DNA from: MED-G116 sp038147495
GTDB taxonomy: Bacteria > Pseudomonadota > Alphaproteobacteria > Puniceispirillales > Puniceispirillaceae
NCBI GenBank assembly: GCA_038147495.1
Contig: JAYQTT010000012.1
Location: forward strand, 49,431 to 113,430
Reading direction: 5' to 3'
DNA: 64,000 bases
Program-made: the position numbers and the translations under genes
Notes under the pieces: generated by a model
What the model saw: the letters and a program-made list of their open reading frames with translations, nothing else
The model's database searches: none
What the model was told of the DNA's origin: nothing
Shown here: piece after piece, positions 44,443 through 52,624 of the stretch
Position numbering within the stretch: the first letter of the stretch is position 1
How the letters are laid out: every line of letters begins with the position of its first letter

Positions 44443-45771
44443 CTAGGTTAAATTCTGTTTGGCGATCCAGCCAGTCGCGGTTTCCCTGCCACCGGCCACA
44501 TCATTCCACAACGATTCCGCCATGTCTGCGCCAAGCAAGCTGGCTGCCTTTGCCCGCACTTTTTCTTCTCGGCGTGGCAACGGAATTGGATCAGCGAGAT
44601 CATGCGCCGCCGCGAGGGAGTCACCACCGGAAAGGTTGACCTGCACCTGTGCGGCGGTGTCGGGCACGGCCTCATCGGTGATAACTTCTACCCGATCACG
44701 AAGCGCCGTAACCGCCGGATCATGGCAGATCGCATCATTGAAAGTGTCAATGCGCGCGGTATCATGACCATGCATCGCAAGTGCCGCCACCAGACGGTAA
44801 CTGAATTTTGCCTCAAGGCCGGTCAACGGCTCGGCAATATTGCACACCCCCAGATATTGCGGATGGACCCTGATTCCGATCCGGTCAATATCTTCCGGCT
44901 TGATGCTGTGCGCGGCGCGCAGTTCGCCTAGCGCCTCCAATGTTGCGTGAATGCCATGGCAGCAAGCATGAAATTTGTGGCTGACACGGGTAAACACGAA
45001 GTCACGTCCCATCCCCTCAAACGCGCTTGCGTCACTTGCACCAAAATGCGTTTCAGCAAACGCTTGCGGCCCTTCAAGCCCTTCATCAGCGGCAACAAAA
45101 CCGTGCGCGGCAAGCAACGCCGCATCCACACCGGACGATGCCGCCATTCCGGCATGAAAGGGCTTGCCCATGGTGCCGAATTGAACCTTGATCCCGCTGG
45201 CCAGTGACGAAGTAATGCCAAGCGTCTGCCTGATCTGCGCTCCGGACAAGCCCAACAAACGCGCCGCGGCCATCGCCGCACCAAAACTGCCAGCAGTCGC
45301 GGTCATGTGAAAGCCAGCCAGATAGTGCGGCCGGCCAAGCCAGCTTCCCATCCTGACCGCCAGTTCAACTCCCATTAAAATAGCCTCAAGACATTCCGCG
45401 GGCTTTGCCTCAATCCTGTCGGCCAGTGCGGATACCGCCGGAATAACCGCCACCGAACAATGCCCCATCGAGTCAAAATGAGTATCATCATAATCAAGCG
45501 CATGTGACGTGCCGCCATTGATGCGAGCGGCCGCTCTTGCCGGAAGGCGCTGGTCACTGCCAATCACAACTGATTCAGGTGCGCCGCCTTCGGCCAGACC
45601 AATATTCCGCAAAATCTGGGCAACCGGCTCATTCCGGCCCGCCACCGCAACCGCCACCCAATCCACCAGTGACAGACGCGTCACATCCAGCGCCTCGCCC
45701 GGAATGCTCGCCCCATCATAGTCCGAGATGAACTGCACGATCTGATCCGAAATATTGTCACCTGTGAACAT
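44443..45771 (-). CDS. MmgE/PrpD-family protein
   Basis: A 442-residue protein of the MmgE/PrpD family, which includes 2-methylcitrate dehydratase, cis-aconitate decarboxylase and iminodisuccinate epimerase. Family marks: SLVDWVAVAVAGR near the N-terminus, GGTSHALDYDDTHFDS and FGTMGKPFHAGMAA. The usual all-helical domain is followed by a mixed C-terminal domain. No methylcitrate synthase or lyase is next to it, so it is probably not the propionate-pathway enzyme. Next to a tartrate-type dehydrogenase and a CoA-transferase, a role in a hydroxy-dicarboxylate pathway seems likely. Confidence 0.85.
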   Translation of the reverse strand: MFTGDNISDQIVQFISDYDGASIPGEALDVTRLSLVDWVAVAVAGRNEPVAQILRNIGLAEGGAPESVVIGSDQRLPARAAARINGGTSHALDYDDTHFDSMGHCSVAVIPAVSALADRIEAKPAECLEAILMGVELAVRMGSWLGRPHYLAGFHMTATAGSFGAAMAAARLLGLSGAQIRQTLGITSSLASGIKVQFGTMGKPFHAGMAASSGVDAALLAAHGFVAADEGLEGPQAFAETHFGASDASAFEGMGRDFVFTRVSHKFHACCHGIHATLEALGELRAAHSIKPEDIDRIGIRVHPQYLGVCNIAEPLTGLEAKFSYRLVAALAMHGHDTARIDTFNDAICHDPAVTALRDRVEVITDEAVPDTAAQVQVNLSGGDSLAAAHDLADPIPLPRREEKVRAKAASLLGADMAESLWNDVAGGRETATGWIAKQNLT

Positions 45772-45848
45772 GACTGCCTCACTTAGTCTTTATAAGGTTG
45801 CGTATTGATATCATTGCCGAGGCATTGATCGCACACCGTCACAAGAAA

Positions 45849-47030
45849 TCATGACGATTTATGTGTACCCGAAGCCGGATCATCAGCACCAGTCTGATTT
45901 TGACCAGCCACGTTAAATTCCGCACGAATTGCGGCCCCATGTTGATCAAGGCCCGGCACCGCCTCCGGCGTACCGTTGCGCGTCTGAACCGGCAGTGCAG
46001 CCATCTCAATCTGTGCATCGCCGATATGCGCCATCTGGTTGCGCAAAAACCGGTGTTCGGACAAATCTGCCACTGAATTCAACCGGGAATTGGCAATCCG
46101 TGCGGCATCAAGAGCGGCAACGACTTCTGATGTTGTCATTGTGCAAAACACCTTATTGATGACATCGTCGAGCGCCTCGCGATTGGCAAAACGATCCGGG
46201 TTTTCGGCAAAACGTGGATCATCTGCCAGCCCGGCATCGCCAAGCACCTCGTCACAAAATACCCTGAATTCCCGATTGCTTTGGATCGACAAAAGGATCT
46301 GGCCGCCATCCCCACAATTGAACGCCCCGTATGGCGCGACAAAGCTGTGGGTCAAACCAAGCCGGCCTGGCGCCCCGCCGGAATAGCGATGTGTCAACAG
46401 CGGCATATTCATCCAGTCTGCCATCACGTCAAACATTGAGATGGAGATATCGATCCCCTCACCGGTCCGGCCCCGCTGGATCAAGGCGCGCAGGATCGCC
46501 GAAAAGGCCGTAAGGCCAGTCGATATATCGGTAATCGACACGCCAACGCGAACCGGACTCTCGGCGGTGCCGGTGACCGCGCAAATACCGCTCTCACCCT
46601 GCACAAGAAAATCATATGCCTTCTTTTGGGCCGCCTCACCGGTCTCGCCATAGCCCGTCACCGCACAGGTGATAAGCCCAGGATTGTCTTTACGCAATTG
46701 CTCGCCGGTCAAACCCATTCGGCCAAGCGCGCCGGGGGCTAGGTTGGAGACCAGCACATCCGCCGTCTTCAACATCCGGCATAACAGCGCGTGATCGTCC
46801 TTGTCTTTGAGATTGAGGCAAATGGACTCCTTGCCCCGATTGAGCCATGCAAAAATAGTGCTCTGACCATCGGCGCCTTTATCATAGCCCCGTGCAAAAT
46901 CACCCTCAGCGCGCTCAATTTTGATCACCCGCGCACCAGCATCAGCCAGCAACAGCCCGCAATAAGGTGCCGCCACTGCCTGTTCCAGCGAGATCACCAG
47001 CACCCCGGATAATTCTGCATCAAGACCCAT
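45849..47030 (-). CDS. Class III CoA-transferase (CaiB/BaiF family)
   Basis: A 393-residue CoA-transferase that activates a carboxylic acid by moving CoA from another thioester. The N-terminal sequence LEQAVAAPYCGLLLADAGARVIKIE and the catalytic aspartate region KAYDFLVQGESG (Asp at about residue 140) are characteristic. The C-terminal helical part ends in a polar, probably disordered tail. Family members include carnitine, formyl-CoA and bile-acid enzymes, so specificity is unknown. It lies between the dioxygenase and PrpD genes on the same strand with gaps of 70-77 bp. Confidence 0.87.
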   Translation of the reverse strand: MGLDAELSGVLVISLEQAVAAPYCGLLLADAGARVIKIERAEGDFARGYDKGADGQSTIFAWLNRGKESICLNLKDKDDHALLCRMLKTADVLVSNLAPGALGRMGLTGEQLRKDNPGLITCAVTGYGETGEAAQKKAYDFLVQGESGICAVTGTAESPVRVGVSITDISTGLTAFSAILRALIQRGRTGEGIDISISMFDVMADWMNMPLLTHRYSGGAPGRLGLTHSFVAPYGAFNCGDGGQILLSIQSNREFRVFCDEVLGDAGLADDPRFAENPDRFANREALDDVINKVFCTMTTSEVVAALDAARIANSRLNSVADLSEHRFLRNQMAHIGDAQIEMAALPVQTRNGTPEAVPGLDQHGAAIRAEFNVAGQNQTGADDPASGTHKSS

Positions 47031-47100
47031 TTTTTGCCCTTCACTGAAAATTCGCTCGCAAAGTCATCCCTTGCGGCGAGGCAAGACGAACAAACTGGAA

Positions 47101-47934
47101 TTACATCCGGGCCGAAGACTGACCCGAAAGCGGTTCTCTGCGGCCAAAAAACAGTTGCCGCACCTCGGGGCTGTTGGTAACGCCCGGTCTGTCCCGATAG
47201 CACAAGGTCGCAATATAGCGTGTGCGCGCCCCGACAACGTTGGTTACGCGATGCAGCAGATTCCGTCCGCCAAACAGCAACAAAGCACCCGGGGTGATGG
47301 GAATGTTTGTCGTCTGTGCATAATCGCCATCCAGAACCGCACCCAGACCGGCATAATCATCATGCGTGTCGCTGCGCAACCCCCGAACAAATTCGAACTG
47401 TCCGCCCTCTTCAGGGGCCTGCAACATCACCGACACGGTGAACATCGCCTCATCATAATGCCACCCGTGCGTGTCGCCCTCATTCATCACATTGATTGCC
47501 ATGGCGCCAATTGGATCGGCAAAGCGGTGGAAACTGTCATAGCCAAGGACCTGCCCTATAAAATCACGCAAAGGATCCCATTGATAAAGGGTCTGCAATG
47601 CACCGTCCGATGCCAGCTGGTCACAGCCAACAACATTCAGGCGCGTGGTCTCAAGCCGGCGGCGCGGATGGTCTTCCGGAAGGCTTGGATCATCTTTTTC
47701 GAGATAGCTGTTATGCGTATCGTCACAGCGAAACGAGTCCATTGCCGCCTGCGCTGCTTCTTCTGCCATCAGTGCCACGGCTTCTTTGGTCAGAAAATTG
47801 GGCAGAAGGCACACACTGTTTTCGGCATAACGGCCGCGCATTTCAGCCACAAGCGACTGGCAGGCAGGACTGTCCGGTGCCGCGATCGGATAAGCATCAA
47901 GATTGACCATCCGGTCAATGGATAAACTGGTCAT
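47101..47934 (-). CDS. 2-oxoglutarate/Fe(II) dioxygenase-like protein
   Basis: A 277-residue protein with a jelly-roll dioxygenase signature: the HxD iron pair in GWHYDEAMFTVSVMLQ (His, Asp) and a third histidine in LLHRVTNVVG followed by arginines that would bind the 2-oxoglutarate carboxylate. The segment EEGGQFEFVRGLRS lies between. It is reminiscent of the broad PhyH/hydroxylase group acting on small acids or amines. A hydroxylating or demethylating step fits the neighbouring methyltransferase and CoA-transferase genes, but that is inference. Confidence 0.78.
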   Translation of the reverse strand: MTSLSIDRMVNLDAYPIAAPDSPACQSLVAEMRGRYAENSVCLLPNFLTKEAVALMAEEAAQAAMDSFRCDDTHNSYLEKDDPSLPEDHPRRRLETTRLNVVGCDQLASDGALQTLYQWDPLRDFIGQVLGYDSFHRFADPIGAMAINVMNEGDTHGWHYDEAMFTVSVMLQAPEEGGQFEFVRGLRSDTHDDYAGLGAVLDGDYAQTTNIPITPGALLLFGGRNLLHRVTNVVGARTRYIATLCYRDRPGVTNSPEVRQLFFGRREPLSGQSSARM

Positions 47935-48020
47935 GTGTCACCCTCCTCATTAATTCAAAAAAGCTTATGAAAAAATAGCGTCGCGGCAAAGCAATTTACC
48001 AACGATCTTTCACCCAGCCG

Positions 48021-49574
48021 TCAAAAACTCTGGTTCAGCTCATCTGCCGCCGGAATTTCGCGTTCGCGCCGGGCGATGAAATCAAGCAGTTCCTCATCCT
48101 TGGCGGGGTCGAGTTTTGGTTCCTCATACATGTCGAGGAGATTGCGCGCATGGTTCAGGGCGCGCTCTGTGATCTCGACACTGCCCTCGGCGGTCCATTG
48201 CTCAATAGAATTATTGTCAAACAGCTTTGGCATAAAAAACGCCGTCTGGAAATTGTCCTGTGTGTGCTGATGACCAAGATAATGCCCACCCGGGCCGATA
48301 TCGGCCACCGCGTCAAGCGCTGTATCAAAATCTTCCCAGTTCAACCCTTCTGCCAAACGATAGGCCATCGCGCATTGTTCGGCATCAACAATGAATTTTG
48401 CCACCGAGCAATGCATTCCAGCCTCATTCCAGCCAGCCGAATGCCAGATATAATTGGCTCCGGAATGCATTACCGCCGACAGGGTGCTGGCACTTTCATA
48501 ACCGGCCTGTGCATCAAATGTCTTTGCGCCACCAAGCGTATTTGAAGTGCGCCATGGCACTTTGTAATGGCGCGCCATCTGGCCGATCATGAAATTCATC
48601 TGGCTGATTTCCGGCGTGCCTGCCATCGGTGCACCCGACTGCATCGACACGGTTGACAGGAAATGCCCGTAAATGGCCGGGGCGCCCTTGCGGATCACTT
48701 GCGTATAGGCCAAAGCCGAAAGTGCCTCGGCATTGAGCTGCGCCACTGCGGCCGGAACACTTGCCGGTGTGTTGGCCCCGCCAAGCACGAAAGGCGAGCA
48801 AAGCACGGGCTGATTACGACGGCTGAAGGCGCGCATCGCGCCAAGCATCGTTTCGTCCCAGACCAGTGGTGAATTACCGTTGCAGTTGCCTGTAGTTACG
48901 GCGTGTTGCTCCATAACATCATCGCCGAAGAGGATCGCACACATATCCATCACATCCTCCGCATTCTTCGGGCTTGTCGTCATGCCCATGAATGTCTTGT
49001 CGGAATATTTCATTGATGAATAGGTGATCCGCAAATGCCGCTGGCTGATCGGGTGATCATAGGGCTCAACAATATGATGCGCCGATGAATGCAACGCCGG
49101 CATCATGTGGCTGAGCTTGTGAAACATTGCCAGATCATCAAGCGTTGGATTGCGCCGCACATCGTCAAGGTCACGCAAATAGGGCGCGCCGGTCATCGGC
49201 ACAAACATCGCATGCCGTCCACCAAGCTTTACGTCATTCTTCCGGTTTCGTGCACGATAGGTGAAACCCTCGGGAATCGAGGCAATCAATTCACGGATAA
49301 GGCCGCGGTCAAGATACACCATCTCGTCAACGACCTTGGCACCGGCCTTCTTCCAGTCGGCAAGGGCAATCGGGTCACGAAATTGAATCCCGACATTCTC
49401 CAATATATCCATCGACGCATTATCGATACGGTCAACCCCGGCGCCATCCATGATCTCGCAGAAAGGCAGCGTATTTTCCAGACCGGCCAGCATGGTAAAA
49501 TCCGGCGCCGTGCGCATGGCCCGGCGGCTGGCACGACCACCGGATCGACCACGGTGCGCTTCATTATCCGTCAC
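48021..49574 (-). CDS. MttB-superfamily protein 2
   Basis: A 517-residue MttB-family methyltransferase homologue. The basic tail HRGRSGGRASRRAMR leads into the barrel domain; the C-terminal family block is GGHYLGHQHTQDNFQTAFFM. GTG 49574 is the best start because GGGGGAGGGG precedes it; the open frame continues to 49637 without need. There is no in-frame stop, so no pyrrolysine. Closest in this window to copy 3, from which it is separated by 106 bp. Donor substrate and corrinoid partner unknown. Confidence 0.85.
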   Translation of the reverse strand: MTDNEAHRGRSGGRASRRAMRTAPDFTMLAGLENTLPFCEIMDGAGVDRIDNASMDILENVGIQFRDPIALADWKKAGAKVVDEMVYLDRGLIRELIASIPEGFTYRARNRKNDVKLGGRHAMFVPMTGAPYLRDLDDVRRNPTLDDLAMFHKLSHMMPALHSSAHHIVEPYDHPISQRHLRITYSSMKYSDKTFMGMTTSPKNAEDVMDMCAILFGDDVMEQHAVTTGNCNGNSPLVWDETMLGAMRAFSRRNQPVLCSPFVLGGANTPASVPAAVAQLNAEALSALAYTQVIRKGAPAIYGHFLSTVSMQSGAPMAGTPEISQMNFMIGQMARHYKVPWRTSNTLGGAKTFDAQAGYESASTLSAVMHSGANYIWHSAGWNEAGMHCSVAKFIVDAEQCAMAYRLAEGLNWEDFDTALDAVADIGPGGHYLGHQHTQDNFQTAFFMPKLFDNNSIEQWTAEGSVEITERALNHARNLLDMYEEPKLDPAKDEELLDFIARREREIPAADELNQSF

Positions 49575-49680
49575 TTGCCCCTCCCCCAGATGGCCATCTT
49601 TTCTATCTTGAACCCGGCTGCCACATCGACATTGCACTCACGATGTCTCGACAGGTCTTCATACTCATCGCCACCCTGCT

Positions 49681-51291
49681 CTAAAAATCCGTGGGGGCGC
49701 CCCCCTCGGCCTTACGGCGGGCGACAAAATCGGCAAGCGCCTCTTTCCTGTCGGATGGCATCGGCGGCGCCTCAAAATTGGCGATGATATCCTTGAACAC
49801 GCGGTTGGCACGTTCCGGCGTCCACACGGCACCATCGGCCTGCCATGCTTCAAAATTGCGCCAATCGCTGACAATCGGCTCATAAAAAGCTGTTTGATAG
49901 CGGTCCTGTGTGTGCTGAATGCCAAAATAATGGCCGCCCGATCCAACCTCACGAATGGCGTCAATCGCGATCGAGTCCGGCCCGGCATCCCAGATTTCAG
50001 GTTCCAGATAGCGCTGGATCATCTGCAGGATTTCGCAATCCATGATGAATTTCTCAGGGCTGGCAATCAGCCCGCCCTCCAGCCAACCGGCCGCGTGATA
50101 GACCATATTGGTCCCTGACTGCACCGCCGACCACAGCGAATTGGACGTCTCCCAGACCGCCTGACCATCGGGAACATTCGCCGTACACACGCCGGAGGCC
50201 CGCATTGGCATATCGTAAAAACGCGCCATCTGGCCGGTGATTTGTGTCGCCCGCATATATTCCGGCGTGCCAAAAGCAGGCGCACCCGATTTCATATCGA
50301 CATTCGAGGTGAATGTGCCAATGGCACAGGCGCAGCCAGGCCGCACATACTGGAACAGGGCAATCGCCGAAAGCGCCTCGGCAATCGACAGGGTCACGGC
50401 ACCGGTGACCGTTACCGGCGCCATCGCCCCGGCCAGCGTAAAGGGTGTGACGACAACCGCCTGACCGCGCCGGATCAGCCGCAAACAGCCATCAATCATC
50501 GGCTGGTCATGCTTGAGAGGCGAGGTCGAATTGATATTGGTGTACATATGCGGTTTCGTCTGGAACGCTGCCTCATCCAAGCCGCCCGCGATCTTCACCA
50601 TCTCGACCACATCCTCGACTCGCTCTTTGCCCAGCGAATAGGCATGCGCGACCTTGTCGCTCATCGTCAATTTGTCATACAGCACATCCAGATGTCGCAC
50701 CGAAGCATGGATATCAATCGGTTCAACCGGATAGCCGCCAATGAAATGGATGCAGTTGAAATGCTGCGACAGCTTTATCAGATTGGCGCAATGCTCTCTG
50801 GTGCCGGGCACCTTCTGGCCGATATCGAGATCAAAATAATTTGGCGGCGAAGACACATTACCAAACAGAATATGATTTTCACCGAAAACGAGTTCACGAT
50901 CCGGATTGCGCGGGGTGATGGTAAAGCTGGAGGGGGCCTTTGCCACCATCTCCATGACCCAGTCACGCCCCATACGCACATTCGTGCCATCGACTTTGCA
51001 TCCGGCCTCACGAAACAGATCACGTGCTTCGTCATTCAGAAATTCGATGCCGATATTTTCAAGGATTTGCATCGCGCCGTCATGGATCGCGGCAACGCCC
51101 TCCTCATTGAGTGGTTCTGTCGGCCGATCACACAGGACAGGAAGCCGCCATTCAGGTTGGCGAAACAAATCGCCTCCGCGGCGTGCGGTATTGGCAGCAC
51201 GACCACCGCTTCTGGCCCGGCGGCGCCCGCCACCGGTGGCTGAAACAGCATCATCTATATCACTTTTCATATCACTTGGCGTATCAACCAT
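49681..51291 (-). CDS. MttB-superfamily protein 3
   Basis: A 536-residue MttB-family methyltransferase homologue. A longer N-terminal arm (residues 1-45) carries the RARSGGRAANTARRGG basic motif; the core has LNEEGVAAIHDGAMQILENIGIEF and the family C-terminal GGHYFGIQHTQDRYQTAFYEP. ATG 51291 is preceded by GAGGTGGGAG; an upstream extension to 51330 is rejected. Situated between the dimethylargininase-like gene (116 bp upstream) and MttB copy 2. Probably acts on a methylated amine, but the substrate cannot be read from sequence. Confidence 0.85.
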   Translation of the reverse strand: MVDTPSDMKSDIDDAVSATGGGRRRARSGGRAANTARRGGDLFRQPEWRLPVLCDRPTEPLNEEGVAAIHDGAMQILENIGIEFLNDEARDLFREAGCKVDGTNVRMGRDWVMEMVAKAPSSFTITPRNPDRELVFGENHILFGNVSSPPNYFDLDIGQKVPGTREHCANLIKLSQHFNCIHFIGGYPVEPIDIHASVRHLDVLYDKLTMSDKVAHAYSLGKERVEDVVEMVKIAGGLDEAAFQTKPHMYTNINSTSPLKHDQPMIDGCLRLIRRGQAVVVTPFTLAGAMAPVTVTGAVTLSIAEALSAIALFQYVRPGCACAIGTFTSNVDMKSGAPAFGTPEYMRATQITGQMARFYDMPMRASGVCTANVPDGQAVWETSNSLWSAVQSGTNMVYHAAGWLEGGLIASPEKFIMDCEILQMIQRYLEPEIWDAGPDSIAIDAIREVGSGGHYFGIQHTQDRYQTAFYEPIVSDWRNFEAWQADGAVWTPERANRVFKDIIANFEAPPMPSDRKEALADFVARRKAEGGAPTDF

Positions 51292-51407
51292 GCTCCCACC
51301 TCGATATTTGTGATAACAACAGCCGATCACCTGTTCACTTGGTCACGGCTGGCAACGCCTGTCAAACATTTCTGTTTGGGTTGGTGGAATTTTTCCTGAT
51401 GACATGC

Positions 51408-52217
51408 CTATGCCGGCGTATTGAAGCGCAGTGACAAACACGACATGCCACCATCGATTTTGGCGCATTCGCTGTTGTTGACCGTTCGCAGGTCAAAACC
51501 GGCCGCCTTGATACGTGCCTCTGTTGCGGCAAATCCAGCTGGCATGATCACCAGATCGTTAAAGCGGATGCAGTTGGCGGCAGCCTCTTCGCCCTCGGCG
51601 GTGAGGATCACACCATAATCGTCAAAACAGCCTGAGGACGCGAGCCGTGATGTGGCCAGAACCACATGATCGTCAAGCAGCGCACAATCCGTCTTGAAAT
51701 GCAGCACACCCGGTGGCGTCTTCACCTCGCGAAGCTGATAGCCCCACCGCGACACAATTGCACCAAGCGCAGAAATTCCGGCGGGGTTGGTGCGATCCGA
51801 AAGGCCAACCAAAATTTCACGCCCCGTCACCAATATATCACCGCCCTCGATAAAGGCAGGCGGATCGATATGATGCACTTCGCCAAACAGATGGGCGATG
51901 TCCTTTTGCATGCAGGCGACTTCGCCGCGCCGCGACTCTGCCCCCGGCGCCATGAAGATCACACCTTCGGGAAGGCACAGCGCAGTGTCCTCAACAAATT
52001 GCGCATCTGGAAATTCATCGAGCGGCGGCAAATTGATGATTTTGGCACCGGTGCTGGCCAGCGCCGCGCAATAATCGGTATGGTCATTACGCATTTGGAT
52101 GATGTCGGGTTGGCCCTGGTCAACCGCGCGAAGGCCATTGACCGCGCTGTCCGCAGGCTGCGGGTGACAGCCATCGAAAACTCTGTAACGCCGATTGTCA
52201 TATGCTGGGCCGCCCAT
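51408..52217 (-). CDS. Dimethylargininase-like amidinohydrolase (DDAH family)
   Basis: A 269-residue beta/alpha-propeller enzyme. DDAH hydrolyses N-omega-methylated arginines to citrulline and (di)methylamine. Visible family marks: VNGLRAVDQGQPD near the N-terminus, the acidic FVEDTALCLPEG block, IEGGDILV, an HFKTDCALLDD segment with the catalytic His, and a Cys in the C-terminal DGGMSCLSLRF as nucleophile. The pattern separates it from arginine deiminase, which is about 400 residues. ATG 52217 is chosen; the frame is open from a TTG at 52247 but that is only 13 bp from the tRNA. First gene of the seven-gene minus-strand run. Confidence 0.85.
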   Translation of the reverse strand: MGGPAYDNRRYRVFDGCHPQPADSAVNGLRAVDQGQPDIIQMRNDHTDYCAALASTGAKIINLPPLDEFPDAQFVEDTALCLPEGVIFMAPGAESRRGEVACMQKDIAHLFGEVHHIDPPAFIEGGDILVTGREILVGLSDRTNPAGISALGAIVSRWGYQLREVKTPPGVLHFKTDCALLDDHVVLATSRLASSGCFDDYGVILTAEGEEAAANCIRFNDLVIMPAGFAATEARIKAAGFDLRTVNNSECAKIDGGMSCLSLRFNTPA

Positions 52218-52259
52218 GCTGGTTACATAATGCCTTTGGGGATGCAAAGACGATTGAGA

Positions 52260-52336
52260 TGGTGATCCCGGAGGGACTCGAACCCCCTACCTACAGATTA
52301 GGAATCTGTCGCTCTATCCTGATGAGCTACGGGACC
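52260..52336 (-). tRNA. tRNA-Arg (anticodon CCU)
   Basis: 77 nt including an encoded CCA end. The acceptor GGTCCCG pairs with CGGGATC (one G-U), the D arm contains AGCTCATCAGGATAGAGC, the anticodon arm is ACAGA-TTCCTAA-TCTGT with CCT at positions 34-36, and the T arm is GGGGG-TTCGAGT-CCCTC. It decodes AGG. No integrated element is seen on either side. Confidence 0.95.
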
Positions 52337-52624
52337 ACATTTCGCATCTTATCGGCAAACAACCATGCCGGCCAGTTCATTTCACGCAAACATTGCGCCC
52401 TGACATTTTACCCTAACATTTCACGCACACATCCCCGTGTGCGATTGCAATAGTGGTGCAACCATAAATCAGATGCGGTGAACGCCCACGCGTCCGAGGC
52501 CCGCATCATCCACCGGTTTTTATAGTCATAGATTGACTTTGCGTGCCGCCTGCCGCATAAGTCTGCGCATAGATGCGGATGGCAAATTGCCGCAGCCGCC
52601 AAAGCAGCATGGCTGGACTTTTTC

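Noticed and set aside
18490..51291. Pyrrolysine-containing trimethylamine methyltransferases
   Set aside because: None of the three MttB frames contains an in-frame amber codon, so pyrrolysine is not needed.
52260..52336. Attachment site of an integrated element at the tRNA
   Set aside because: No integrase and no second copy of the tRNA end were seen nearby.
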